Source of the DNA: Candidatus Contendibacter sp.
Lineage (GTDB): Bacteria; Pseudomonadota; Gammaproteobacteria; Competibacterales; Competibacteraceae
Assembly: GCA_029624765.1 (NCBI GenBank)
Contig: JARSSO010000013.1
Span: forward strand, 79,094 to 143,093
Reading direction: 5' to 3'
Length of the DNA stretch: 64,000 nt
Shown here in pieces: positions 22,396-30,748 of this stretch. Both the position numbers and the translations under genes were made by a program. Within the stretch, counting starts at the first letter, position 1. Each line of letters opens with the position of its first letter. Under the pieces are notes generated by a model. That model did no database searches. It had not been told where the DNA came from and saw only the letters and a list, made by a program, of their open reading frames with translations.

Positions 22396-22908
22396 ATGTC
22401 CTGGGATAACCAGATTCTGCTCTTCACGGCGGCCCACCGGTCGGAGGTGCTGGATTATGGCTTTGGCACCGTGACCTGGCTGGGATCGCTGTACGTGCTG
22501 GCGCCGCTCGCGACCCTGTTCGTCACCGTCCTGCTGTATTTTCAGAAGCGGTGGGAAGCCCTGTTGCTGGTGGTGGGTTTTGGCGGCGCGGCCCTGTTGG
22601 CTCATCTCGCCAAGGCTCTCCTGGCCCGGCCCCGGCCGGACCTGGTCGATCCCGTGATCGCCCTGCCCGCCGACGGTTCGTTTCCCAGCGCCCACACCGC
22701 CCAGATCGTCGCTTTCGCGCTGTGCGCGGTCCTCGTCGTCCGCCGGACCTTGCCGGAATGGCAGTACGCCGCCGGGGTGGTCGCCGTACTACTGATCGCC
22801 GTGGTGGCTACCTCTCGCGTCTATTTGCAGGTCCACTATCCATCGGATGTGTTGGGCGGGATCGCGTTGGGCATCGGGTGGATCGTCCTGGCGCGAAAAA
22901 TCCTGTAA
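22396..22908 (+). CDS. PAP2-family membrane phosphatase
   Basis: The 170-residue integral membrane protein has the three PAP2 signature parts: KALLARPRP, PSAHT (catalytic His) and SRVYLQVHYPSD. Four to five hydrophobic helices flank them. Family members dephosphorylate undecaprenyl pyrophosphate, phosphatidate or PGP. ATG 22396 (MSWDNQILLF) is the likely start; a longer frame begins 132 bp earlier but has no hydrophobic or family sequence. dgkA follows after 23 bp, so the pair may recycle diacylglycerol/phosphatidate. Confidence 0.9.
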   Translation: MSWDNQILLFTAAHRSEVLDYGFGTVTWLGSLYVLAPLATLFVTVLLYFQKRWEALLLVVGFGGAALLAHLAKALLARPRPDLVDPVIALPADGSFPSAHTAQIVAFALCAVLVVRRTLPEWQYAAGVVAVLLIAVVATSRVYLQVHYPSDVLGGIALGIGWIVLARKIL

Positions 22909-22931
22909 CGCGAAACTGCTTCGGAGAGACG

Positions 22932-23333
22932 ATGAGAAACAAATTCCTCGGTACCGGCGAACCCGGCTATCACCCGCTGCGCAAGATCAAAATTGTCCTG
23001 TCAGGATTGCGGTTCGCGGTCTTTTACGATTTCAGCGTTGCCTACAAGATGGTGCTGTCCGCCATCGTCCTCGTGCTGGCGCTGATCTTCCAGCAGTGGG
23101 TGGATTTTGAGCTGATCCTGCTCGCCACCGGGCTGGTGTTGATGGCGGAGCTATTCAACAGCGCCATCGAAGCCGTCTGTGATTTCCTGGAAACCCGCGA
23201 AAACGAGAAAATTCGGGCGATCAAGGACATCGCCGCCGCCGCCGTCGGCATCAGCATCGCGGTTTGGTTAACCGTCATCGTTTGCGACCTGGCCCGTCTC
23301 GCCGTGTCGCTGCTGGAGAGATCGCCCGGCTGA
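22932..23333 (+). CDS. dgkA: diacylglycerol kinase
   Basis: The 133-residue small membrane kinase phosphorylates diacylglycerol made during MDO/glycolipid synthesis. The family motif MAELFNSAIEAVCDF carries the catalytic Glu, and NEKIRAIKDIAAAAVGI follows. Three transmembrane helices are evident. A GGAGAGAC site precedes ATG 22932. It lies 23 bp after the PAP2 gene and is probably co-transcribed with it. Confidence 0.95.
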   Translation: MRNKFLGTGEPGYHPLRKIKIVLSGLRFAVFYDFSVAYKMVLSAIVLVLALIFQQWVDFELILLATGLVLMAELFNSAIEAVCDFLETRENEKIRAIKDIAAAAVGISIAVWLTVIVCDLARLAVSLLERSPG

Positions 23334-23455
23334 ATCGGGCGGTTTGGAAGCAGTCAGGCGCCTGCCGGCCGTGACCTTGGATTGATCTTCGCCTATCGGT
23401 GTCCCTTGCAGGGGTTGATAGCGGATATTTATTTTACAAAATATATACAAATGGC

Positions 23456-23484
23456 TTGAATTCGGCAGAATTCGCGCCTAATAT
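23456..23484 (+). promoter_or_regulatory. candidate sigma70 promoter for the 23599 operon
   Basis: In a markedly AT-rich 130-bp stretch (about 23420-23520), TTGAAT at 23456-23461 and TAATAT at 23479-23484 are separated by 17 bp. The spacer includes two GAATTC sites 4 bp apart, overlapping the -35 box. It lies 115 bp before the DUF6134 start, giving a long leader. Base composition contrasts strongly with flanking genes. Confidence 0.4.
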
Positions 23485-23598
23485 TTATATTTAACTTATA
23501 CAAAGTGCTTATGTTCTCTGAACATTGACGGACAAGTCCATGCGAAGAGCTGACTGTCAACCCAGTTCTGTATTGCCCCTTGCGATGGAGGAACAACG

Positions 23599-24315
23599 AT
23601 GAAGACGGCCCACGGTCTTTTGGTCGGCGCCGCCATCATTTTGGCAACCCCGACTCTGGGTGTTGCCGCTCTGTTGGCGAAAGACGAAATGACCTTCGAG
23701 GTATCGCTCGACGGCCAATCCATTGGGGAACATCGCTTTCGGATTGCCGACGGCAGCGCGACGCGCGTCGTCGAAAGCGAGGCTTCGTTCGACGTTAGAA
23801 TCCTGGGTATACCCGTTTACCGTTACCGCCACGGCAACACCGAGACTTGGCAGAACGGCTGCTTGAAGCGGATCGAGTCAGAGACGGACGCCAACGGCAC
23901 GCCTTACGCGGTGGACCTGAGCAGAACCGCGAAAGGCTACACGATCGCGACTCCGACCGAGACTCGGACTCATGAGGTCGATTGTCTGATGAGCTTTGCC
24001 TATTGGGATCAACGGTTCCTTCGGCAACAGCGTCTGCTCAACACTCAGACCGGCGAGTTGGTCGCGGTCGAGATTCAATCGCTTGGAGAATTGGAACGGA
24101 AGATCGCCAATCGAACGGTGCCGGTCAAGGGGTTTCGCGTGCTTGCGGTGCCTCAAAAAGTTGATATCAAGGTCTTTTACCACAGCGTGGATGGCCGCTG
24201 GGTTGCGCTCGAATCGGTCCTCGAGAACGGACGGAAGTTGCGTTATGCGCTGGTGGGGAATGATCGGCTGGCCGTGGCCGAGCGCGTCTCCGACCCGCCT
24301 TCCACCCGGAGATGA
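23599..24315 (+). CDS. DUF6134-like secreted protein
   Basis: A 238-residue protein with a clear Sec signal (MKTAHGLLVGAAIILATPTLGVA, shown in two parts: MKTAHGLLVG then AAIILATPTLGVA), then FEVSLDGQSIGEHRFRI, a beta-rich fold with VYRYRHGNTETWQNGCL and ALESVLENGRKLRY. This layout recalls DUF6134 proteins of unknown function, periplasmic and of similar length. A GGAGG site precedes ATG 23599. The stop overlaps the upstream possible ATG of the lipocalin gene, so the two are an operon. Confidence 0.82.
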   Translation: MKTAHGLLVGAAIILATPTLGVAALLAKDEMTFEVSLDGQSIGEHRFRIADGSATRVVESEASFDVRILGIPVYRYRHGNTETWQNGCLKRIESETDANGTPYAVDLSRTAKGYTIATPTETRTHEVDCLMSFAYWDQRFLRQQRLLNTQTGELVAVEIQSLGELERKIANRTVPVKGFRVLAVPQKVDIKVFYHSVDGRWVALESVLENGRKLRYALVGNDRLAVAERVSDPPSTRR

Positions 24316-24317
24316 CC

Positions 24318-24932
24318 ATGCGGATATTGAAAGCCCTGGTTACCTTACCCATCGCGTTCCTGTTGGTCGCCTGCCAAACGACACCGATGAATCCCATCGC
24401 CACGGTCAAACACGTCGATCTCGAACGCTTCATGGGCGACTGGTATGTGATCGCCAATATCCCCACCTTCATCGAGCGCGACGCCTACAACGCTGTAGAG
24501 TCTTACCGGCTCACCGACGAGGGCGCGGTGGCCACGACGTTCACATTCCGTCAGGGCGGGTTCGATGGCGAACGCAAGGTGTACACGCCGACCGGTTTCG
24601 TGCTGGATCGCGAAAGCAACGCCGTCTGGGGCATGCAGTTCATCTGGCCCATCAAGGCCGACTTCCGCATCGTCTATGTCGATGCGCGGTACACCCAGAC
24701 GATCATCGGTCGCAACCAGCGCGACTACGTCTGGATCATGGCGCGCACGCCGACTATCCCGGAGGCGGATTACCAGACCCTGCTGCGCTTCCTGGCCAAC
24801 GAGGGCTACGATATCAACCAGATTCAGCGCGTGCCGCAGCGCTGGCCGGAGCCAGCCGGGCAGGCCATGCGCCAGAACGCCGGGGGCAGGGTCCTCCCAC
24901 ATCGGCGGGGCAACCTCAGCCGCGCGGCGTAA
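24318..24932 (+). CDS. blc: bacterial lipocalin (Blc-like lipoprotein)
   Basis: The 204-residue product has a lipoprotein signal with lipobox LVAC (Cys about residue 19) and the lipocalin motif FMGDWYVIANIPTFIER, then YRLTDEGAV and DFRIVYVDARYTQTIIGR. Outer-membrane lipocalins bind lysophospholipids or fatty acids. ATG 24318 is preferred over ATG 24312 because GGAG then has normal spacing. The last 25-30 residues go beyond the usual Blc end, and its stop overlaps that of the convergent dioxygenase gene by 17 bp. Confidence 0.9.
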   Translation: MRILKALVTLPIAFLLVACQTTPMNPIATVKHVDLERFMGDWYVIANIPTFIERDAYNAVESYRLTDEGAVATTFTFRQGGFDGERKVYTPTGFVLDRESNAVWGMQFIWPIKADFRIVYVDARYTQTIIGRNQRDYVWIMARTPTIPEADYQTLLRFLANEGYDINQIQRVPQRWPEPAGQAMRQNAGGRVLPHRRGNLSRAA

Positions 24933-25554
24933 CCTCCAGGATCAGATCGAAGTTAGCCGCCAGTTCGACGCCATCCCGCTGGACGGGGATAAAGTCGGCC
25001 AGCACTAGCGGTCGCCGTTCTGGGGGAATCCGGTCGAACAGAAAGTCGCCAGCGTTCCGGGGTTCGTCCCGGACGTAAAGCTGGGTGATGAAGGGCCGCT
25101 CGCCTTGGGGAAACACCGCGATGTGAATGTGGGGGGTGCGGCCCGGATAGGGCACCGGCCGAATGGTGCGAAAAGAGTAGCGGCCTGCGGCGTCGGTGAC
25201 CGTATGGCCGAACCCCTGAAAGTTCGGGTCGCGCGCGCCGCCGCGATCCAGGGGATGGTGGTAGCGCCCGGTGGCGTCGCATTGCCAGATTTCGATGCGC
25301 GTGGCCGAGATCGGTCGGCCGTCGCGGTCAAGCAACCGCCCGCTCAGGTCGGTGATGCGCCCTTGGGCAACGCCGAGCCCGCCGCGCACCCGGGTGAGGT
25401 CCTGGTCGTCTTCGAGCGGCGGTTCGGTGGGATAGAACGGGCCGGCGCTCTGGGCTGGTGTCGGTTCCAGCCGCGTGGCCGCTCGCGCGCCGCTCGCCAG
25501 TAGCCAGGCTGCCGCGGCCAGCAGCACACGGCGGCGGTTCGGATCGGGATTCAT
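24916..25554 (-). CDS. intradiol ring-cleavage dioxygenase-like protein
   Basis: The 212-residue protein has a twin-Arg-like signal (NRRRVLLAAAAWLLASG) and the intradiol dioxygenase fold: SAGPFYPTEPP, IEIWQCDATGRYHHP, GRYSFRTIRPVPYPG and PHIHIAVF. The Tyr and His residues expected to bind Fe(III) are present (Tyr in GRYHHP and in PYPGR, His in PHIH). Members cleave catechols, though secreted variants are poorly characterised. It starts within the stop of the truncated SDR gene (ATGA overlap), an odd junction suggesting a recombination point. It overlaps blc tail-to-tail. Confidence 0.85.
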   Translation of the reverse strand: MNPDPNRRRVLLAAAAWLLASGARAATRLEPTPAQSAGPFYPTEPPLEDDQDLTRVRGGLGVAQGRITDLSGRLLDRDGRPISATRIEIWQCDATGRYHHPLDRGGARDPNFQGFGHTVTDAAGRYSFRTIRPVPYPGRTPHIHIAVFPQGERPFITQLYVRDEPRNAGDFLFDRIPPERRPLVLADFIPVQRDGVELAANFDLILEVTPRG

Positions 25555-25937
25555 GGTGGCGCCATCCCCGCCATGGCGGCGGCCGATGACACGAGCACGA
25601 CCGAGCCGCCGTTCTTGATGTATTTGCCGGCGGCGCGCACGGTGGCAAAGGCGGTCGTCAGCGAAGCGTCGATCATTGCCTGGTATTGTGCTTTGCTGGT
25701 GAGATGCGCGGCCCTGATCAGCAGCGAGCAGCCGCAATTGACGACGCCCGCGATCGCGCCCGCCTGCTGGAAAACCCGTTCGACGGCCTCGAAATCCGTG
25801 GCGTCCAATACGGCGTCCGGCGTTATTTTGCTTTGGTCGCGGGCGGTGGTGAAGACCTCATGCCCCGCTGCCTCAAGCAGCGAAACCGTGGCCTGGCTAA
25901 TGCCGCTGGCGGCGGCGATCACTAAAAAACGGGCCAT
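25551..25937 (-). pseudogene. C-terminally truncated short-chain dehydrogenase
   Basis: A well-formed 5' end (AGGAG, ATG 25937) encodes MARFLVIAAASGISQATVSL and the later NCGCSLLIRAAHL and GGSVVLVSSAAAMAGMAPP, the first half of an SDR Rossmann domain including the catalytic Ser region. It stops after 128 residues, before the essential YxxxK motif; SDRs are usually about 240-250. The stop overlaps the next gene's ATG. It is probably inactive; the missing half was replaced by the dioxygenase gene. Confidence 0.7.
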
Positions 25938-26276
25938 GAATTTTCTCCTGGAGTGATCGGGGGACGAACACTGCCACTGGTTCGGACGAGGCGGGATTTT
26001 GTTCGGTGATTGGGTGGCCATCGGCGACGGCAACGGTCTTGCGTCGGGTGTTCCCAAGTGCGGCGCGCGCCGTGAGCGCTTAGGCGCATGGATCGGGGGT
26101 AAATTCCACTCGGGGGATCGGTTTTCAGTGTCCCATGCTTCCCCGTCGAAGGGAAGGCAAGGGTGGAGGGAGGCAGAACTGGAGAAGTTGCAGTTTGCGC
26201 TCGAACAGCGGGCGCAGGGCTGACGGCCGAATCCGCTCGGGCGGAGGGACAACCGGCCCGGCGCGGCCCTGGCCGT
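25938..26276. other. 339-bp gap, no gene recognised
   Basis: Between the SDR 5' end and the ADP-ribosylglycohydrolase stop there is no frame with recognisable homology. A plus-strand ORF (25999-26223) has no ribosome-binding site and a composition unlike its neighbours. The segment near 25938-25960 holds the SDR ribosome-binding site. I found no tRNA, strong terminator or repeat here. Confidence 0.5.
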
Positions 26277-27362
26277 TCAAGCGAACCGGGCGATGAAGGT
26301 CTCAATTTCCTCCTCCAGCTCGGCGCGCGCCCGCAGGCCGTGAATCCAGCGCTCGGGAATCGCCCTGTCGCCCAGCGCCGCGCCCAGAATCGTCCCCAGC
26401 ACCGCGCCGCGATGGCAGTTGTCGCCGCCAGCATTCGCGTTGACGATTAGCGCCGCCTCGAAATCGTCCGGATAGCGCGCCGCCAGATACAGGACCGCCG
26501 GGAAGGATTGATCAATGTAGCAGGCGGGGCTGAGGCGGCCGCCGATCACGTCGAGATCGGATCCATGCTCGCGCTCGACCTGCGCGAGCACCGCCGCCGC
26601 CGGAAATCCCAGCCGTTCGGCGAGGGCGCGGGCCAGCGGTCCGACCTGGGGCTCGGAATCCTGGATCAACCGTACCAGCAACTCGCCCAGCGCCCGCGCG
26701 TAGCGTTCCAGCTTTTGAGAGCGGTGGGTCAGGCGCAACTGGGTTAGCAGCGCGGCATCCACCGTCGCCCGGTCGCCCGACCGCAAGGCGGTGAGGATCA
26801 CTGGCGGCAGCGACACCAGCCCGCCGATGGAAGCGGTGTCGTGACCTTCCGCCCCAGCGCAACGCTCCGGCGGCAGGCCACGGGCGTAATTGGCGAAGAA
26901 ATCGCGGTGGTAGGATTCGGCATAGGTGTCGTTGTGGCTGTCTGACGCAGTCATGAAGGCCACGTAATCGCGCAGGAAATCGGCCGGATCGTAGCGCCCG
27001 GCCGCGTTCATGGCCCGGATCAGCACCCGGACGCACAACAGGTTCAGTGTGTTGTCGCCGGCCCGCATTCCCCGGTGGTAGTGGGTGTTGGGCCAACCCC
27101 AATACGGCTTTTTGCCCTTGAGGATCACCCCGCCGACCACTTCGCCTTCCTGCGAGCCGCGCCCGGCTCGGGCCGTGCTGGCCAAGGCCATGATGGAATT
27201 CGGATGAAAATCCTTCGGCGCCTGGTAGTCACGGATTGTGCCGAAATCCCGGCGCAGGGCGGCCAGGTCATAGTACCAGTGAGCCGGCATCGCTAGCGCG
27301 TCGCCGACGAACATTCCCCACAGGGCGCCCCGGAGCCGGTCCGCGGGAGTCAAGGTTGGCAT
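26277..27362 (-). CDS. ADP-ribosylglycohydrolase family protein
   Basis: This 361-residue protein has the family N-terminus LRGALWGMFVGDALAMPAHW, SGDRA and the C-terminal NAGGDNCHRGAVLGTILGAA, equivalent to the Mg-binding GGDTD-type motif of ARH hydrolases. In this copy the second acidic residue of that motif reads Asn/Cys (GGDNC), and the N-terminal acidic cluster is only partly conserved (ASDSHNDTYAE). It might hydrolyse ADP-ribose linkages or be a divergent, non-ADP-ribose member. It stands alone on the minus strand, flanked by repeat-bearing gaps. Confidence 0.85.
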   Translation of the reverse strand: MPTLTPADRLRGALWGMFVGDALAMPAHWYYDLAALRRDFGTIRDYQAPKDFHPNSIMALASTARAGRGSQEGEVVGGVILKGKKPYWGWPNTHYHRGMRAGDNTLNLLCVRVLIRAMNAAGRYDPADFLRDYVAFMTASDSHNDTYAESYHRDFFANYARGLPPERCAGAEGHDTASIGGLVSLPPVILTALRSGDRATVDAALLTQLRLTHRSQKLERYARALGELLVRLIQDSEPQVGPLARALAERLGFPAAAVLAQVEREHGSDLDVIGGRLSPACYIDQSFPAVLYLAARYPDDFEAALIVNANAGGDNCHRGAVLGTILGAALGDRAIPERWIHGLRARAELEEEIETFIARFA

Positions 27363-27403
27363 GGCGTTGTCTCCTCCATTCGCAAGGGCATCGGGATATC
27401 AAA

Positions 27404-27580
27404 ACGAATAGAACTGGCCTTGCCGGGCGCCAGCCTGGAAGGGTTTCAGCGTGTGGTGCGGCGGGTGGTACGCCATCGCGAGGCTTCCTCCATCGGATAT
27501 CTTTGTCGAGGTCCCATGACAATGTTCTGGCCGCTTCATCCGGTTTGTCCCGCAGGTTTCTTGCCGGAGCTTTGTGAACC
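27404..27580 (+). repeat. dispersed repeat copy C (partner at 30511-30680)
   Basis: About 177 bp starting ACGAATAGAACTGGCCTTGC and ending near TTTGTGAACC matches 30511-30680 with scattered differences; the shared core includes TTCTGGCCGCTTCATCCG and TTTGTCCCGCAGGTTTCTTG. Minus-strand reading gives similar but disrupted peptides in the two copies (RWRKPRDG / RWRKRRDD), so it may be an old mobile sequence. It occupies the gap between the ARH gene and the SMP-30-like gene stop. Confidence 0.7.
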
Positions 27581-27642
27581 TTCGAAACGACCCCAGCGAT
27601 GGGGTGTTCCCTCGCCCACAGGTCCGGAGAAGGGGAACGGAT

Positions 27643-28512
27643 TTAAGGCAAGGCGCCGAGATGCAGAAAGATCAGCCGATGGTCGCTCATCACCGGCATG
27701 GCCAAGGTATTCCCGGTCGGGTCGTAGCCCAGGTCGGCCAGTTGGTAAAAGCCCGCGAGCACTTCTCGTGCCTCGCCCGTCTTCGAGATCCGGAGCAGGC
27801 GCCCGGCGGGCCAGTCGGTCGCGAAGTAGTCGTCGCCCACTTTGGCGATCCCATCAAAACTGGCGATGGGCTTGCCGTCGCCCAGCGGCGTCAGCGCCTT
27901 CGATTTGAGATGCGCCCTGAGAACCGTGCCCGGATGCTTCACGGCGAAGATCTTGGGATCGGTCATGGGTCCCCAGGTGGCGATGACGAGGTGGTCGCCA
28001 TCCACGATCAGGCCGTTGGGATTTTGGAGCTGCTCGCCCTCCAGCCAGACCTCGGGCTTGCGGTCCTGGTCCAGGCGGTAGATGCGGTTGGCTTCGAAGT
28101 CCGAGACGAACAGATCGCCGTTCGGCGCGGCCGCGATGTCGTTGAGAAAGATCGAACCGGGAATTTGGATCGTGCGCAGCCGCTTGGCTTGTGGTACATC
28201 GATCTCGTGCACACCCGCGCGATCCGCTACGTAAACCCGGTTGCCGACCGAGGCGATGCCGGTGGGGGCGTCCAGGCCATCGATCCAGCGCGGGTCGAGC
28301 AGGCGACCCTGGGCGTCGTAGCGCGCCAGCCAGCCGATCCCGTCGCGGGCGAGCGAGAGGCCGCCGCCGAGACTGGATACCAGCCAGGTCTGGCTCTCGG
28401 CGTGCCAATAGGCGGCTTCCGGGGCATCGAGCGGCTGGTTCGCGGCGCCGGCGGCCAGCGTCGAAACCGATACCGTCAGGCCGATACAGACAGCGAGGAA
28501 TCTGGATTTCAT
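27643..28512 (-). CDS. secreted SMP-30/gluconolactonase-like beta-propeller protein
   Basis: The 289-residue protein has a signal peptide (MKSRFLAVCIGLTVSVSTLA) and a six-bladed-propeller pattern with repeated segments such as GLDAPTGIASVGNRVYVADR, NDIAAAPNGDLFVSDFEANR and NGLIVDGDHLVIATW, matching SMP-30/NHL-type propellers. These are often lactonases binding a divalent metal through Glu, Asn and Asp; I see conserved Asn/Asp in NDIA, NGL and FDGIA but cannot assign substrate. It overlaps the DJ-1-like gene by 4 bp (ATGA), so the two are co-expressed. Confidence 0.85.
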   Translation of the reverse strand: MKSRFLAVCIGLTVSVSTLAAGAANQPLDAPEAAYWHAESQTWLVSSLGGGLSLARDGIGWLARYDAQGRLLDPRWIDGLDAPTGIASVGNRVYVADRAGVHEIDVPQAKRLRTIQIPGSIFLNDIAAAPNGDLFVSDFEANRIYRLDQDRKPEVWLEGEQLQNPNGLIVDGDHLVIATWGPMTDPKIFAVKHPGTVLRAHLKSKALTPLGDGKPIASFDGIAKVGDDYFATDWPAGRLLRISKTGEAREVLAGFYQLADLGYDPTGNTLAMPVMSDHRLIFLHLGALP

Positions 28513-29252
28513 TGCACGCGCTCCTTCAGGACGACGACCATTCGTTCCGCGACCGCGTCGGCGGAGGCGGGATTTTGCCCGGTGATCAGGCCCCGGTCTT
28601 CCACCATGAAGTTCTGGAACACCCCGCCGGACTCGAACCGGCCGCCGGCCTGGCGCAGACTGTCTTCCAACAAGAAAGGGACGACGTCGGTCATCCCCGC
28701 CGCACGCTCCTCGGCGTTGGTAAAGCCGTTCACGCGGCGGCCGGTCAGCACAAGCGTTCCGTCGGGCAGCCTGGCGCCGATCAGCCCGGCCGGGCCGTGG
28801 CAGACCGCGCCCACCAGCCGGTTGGTGGCGAGGGCTTCCCCGACCAGGCGCCCCAGCACCGCGTGGTTTGGAAAGTCCCACATCGTGCCATGGCCGCCGG
28901 CGAGAAAGAGCGCGGCATAGTCCTTCAGGTTGACCTGGCTCAGCGGCAGGGTGTTTTGCATCTTCCGCCAGGCGGAAGGCAGCCGTTGTACCTGCGACTC
29001 CGAACCGGAACGGGGATCGACCGGAGCCTTGCCTCCCTGGGGCGAGGCCACTTGCACCTCAAAGCCGGCCCGGGTGAACACCTGATAGGGATCGGTGTAC
29101 TCCGAAGCCCACACCCCGGTGGGCCGGCTACCGCCGGGAACCTGAGCGGTGTTGGTTAGTACGATCAGAACGCGCTTGGGCAGGGGTTCGGCGCCGGCGG
29201 CGGGGCCAAACCCGAGCGTCATCGTCAACAGCAGCAAGGATAACAGGCGCAT
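28509..29252 (-). CDS. secreted DJ-1/PfpI (Hsp31-like) family protein
   Basis: This 247-residue protein has a signal peptide (MRLLSLLLLTMTLGFGPAAG), then the type 1 glutamine amidotransferase-like fold: RVLIVLTNT, ASEYTDPYQVFTRAGFEV (Glu50), FLAGGHGTMWDFP and VGAVCHGPAGL with nucleophile Cys151 and His152. Hsp31-type proteins are glyoxalases, chaperones or deglycases; an exported one is less usual. It is first in a two-gene operon with the propeller protein and divergent from a LysR gene. Confidence 0.9.
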   Translation of the reverse strand: MRLLSLLLLTMTLGFGPAAGAEPLPKRVLIVLTNTAQVPGGSRPTGVWASEYTDPYQVFTRAGFEVQVASPQGGKAPVDPRSGSESQVQRLPSAWRKMQNTLPLSQVNLKDYAALFLAGGHGTMWDFPNHAVLGRLVGEALATNRLVGAVCHGPAGLIGARLPDGTLVLTGRRVNGFTNAEERAAGMTDVVPFLLEDSLRQAGGRFESGGVFQNFMVEDRGLITGQNPASADAVAERMVVVLKERVQ

Positions 29253-29394
29253 GGCGGATCTCCTCTCGACTGGTCGGTGACAGAATGCCGATGACCGCGC
29301 CGGGCCGCCGACGGTCATGCGCTTTGACTGTATCCTTGGTGAAAGAGTCGATAAAGTAAGCAAAAGTCATTTCATTATTGATCTGGTATCACGA

Positions 29395-30330
29395 ATGAAC
29401 CGGCATTTTGAACCCGTGCGCTTGGGCAGCATCGAGTTGTTCTGCAAGGCGGCAGATCTGGGTGGCTTCACGGCTGCCGCCGAAGTGCTGGGGGTGACGC
29501 CCGGGGCGGTGAGCCGCTCGGTGGGTCGCCTGGAAGCCCGGCTGGGTATGCGGCTGTTCGCCCGCACCACGCGCCAGGTTCGGTTGACGGAAGACGGCCG
29601 GGTTTACTTCGAGCAGTGCCGCCAGGCGCTGGCCCAGATTGAAGAAGCCGAACGGGCGCTGGCCGGCCACCAAACGACGCCGAGCGGCGTGTTGCGCCTG
29701 AGCGTGCCGACCACCTACGGACATTACCGGGTGTTGCCGCTGTTGCCCGAATTCACGGCGCGCCACCCGCAGGTCAAGGTCGAGGTGCACATCGCCAACC
29801 GCAACGTCGATCTGATCGAGGAAGGCTACGATCTGGCGATCCGGCGGGGACCGCCGCCGGATTCCCGGCTAGTGGCGCGCACTTTGGAGGAGGCGACGCT
29901 GGGTCTGTTCGCGGCGCCGGCCTACCTGCGCCAGCGCGGCATGCCCGGCGAGCTGGCCGATCTGAAGCACCACGACTGCATTCCGTTCGTGCTGCCCAGC
30001 ACCGGGCGGACGGTGCCCTGGCTGTTTCGTAACCAGGGCGCGGAAGTGGAATTGATGGTGGACGGGCAGGCGCGCTTCCACGAGGACGTGCTCGGCTGCG
30101 TGAACCATGCCCGGGCCGGCGGCGGCATCTGCCAGATGTACCACTTCATCGCCCGGGCCGCCGTGGCGCAGGGCGAACTGGTCGAAGTGCTCCGGGCATT
30201 CGGCGGGCGCTCGCAACCCTTTGCGATGCTCTACCCGCAGAATCGCCACCTGTCAGCGAAGGTTCGCGCGTTCGTGGATTTCCTGATCGAGACCCTTCGG
30301 CGGGATATTCTTCGCCAAGCTGCATCCTGA
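29395..30330 (+). CDS. LysR-family transcriptional regulator
   Basis: The 311-residue regulator has HTH GGFTAAAEVLGVTPGAVSRS (about residues 22-41) and ARTTRQVRLTEDGRVYF, followed by an effector-binding domain with LRLSVPTTYGHYRVLPLLPE. ATG 29395 gives the family-like N-terminus; an upstream in-frame ATG at 29317 would add 26 residues and is less likely. It is divergent from the DJ-1/SMP-30 pair across a 140-bp AT-rich gap, so it probably controls that pair. Confidence 0.9.
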   Translation: MNRHFEPVRLGSIELFCKAADLGGFTAAAEVLGVTPGAVSRSVGRLEARLGMRLFARTTRQVRLTEDGRVYFEQCRQALAQIEEAERALAGHQTTPSGVLRLSVPTTYGHYRVLPLLPEFTARHPQVKVEVHIANRNVDLIEEGYDLAIRRGPPPDSRLVARTLEEATLGLFAAPAYLRQRGMPGELADLKHHDCIPFVLPSTGRTVPWLFRNQGAEVELMVDGQARFHEDVLGCVNHARAGGGICQMYHFIARAAVAQGELVEVLRAFGGRSQPFAMLYPQNRHLSAKVRAFVDFLIETLRRDILRQAAS

Positions 30331-30510
30331 GCCATCACGGAAGGGTACAGGAGCCTTCGAGTACCCGCGAATCGATATTTCCCGATCGGCTGAGCCGTGG
30401 CCTCCTCTCGATAAATCTTCGGCGTGCGCCCAGGGAAACAATCTCCAGCACGATACGAATCGACACCAGCAGCCGGTTGACGTTGGGATCGGTTTTCGCC
30501 GACCCCGGCA

Positions 30511-30680
30511 ACGAATGGAACTGGCCTTGCCGGACGCCAGTTTCGAAGGGCTTCATCGTGCGGTGCGGGTCGTGCGTCATCGCGGCGCTTCCTCCATCGG
30601 GTGTCTTTACCGAGTCCTATGAGTTCTGGCCGCTTCATCCGGATTTGTCCCGCAGGTTTCTTGTTCAAGCTTTCTGAACC
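30511..30680 (+). repeat. dispersed repeat copy D (partner at 27404-27580)
   Basis: 170 bp starting ACGAATGGAACTGGCCTTGC repeats the sequence at 27404-27580, about 3.1 kb away and in the same orientation. It lies in the 418-bp gap between the LysR gene and the RND operon, where no other gene is seen. Confidence 0.7.
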
Positions 30681-30748
30681 TCGCGGCGTTGCGTTTGTCG
30701 CTAAGGCGTAGTCGTCCTTGATGGTCCGTGCTCCCCGGAAAGACTCTC

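Noticed and set aside
25999..26223. Plus-strand 74-residue ORF in the SDR/ARH gap
   Set aside because: No ribosome-binding site, no family resemblance and antisense to nothing informative; left as unassigned.
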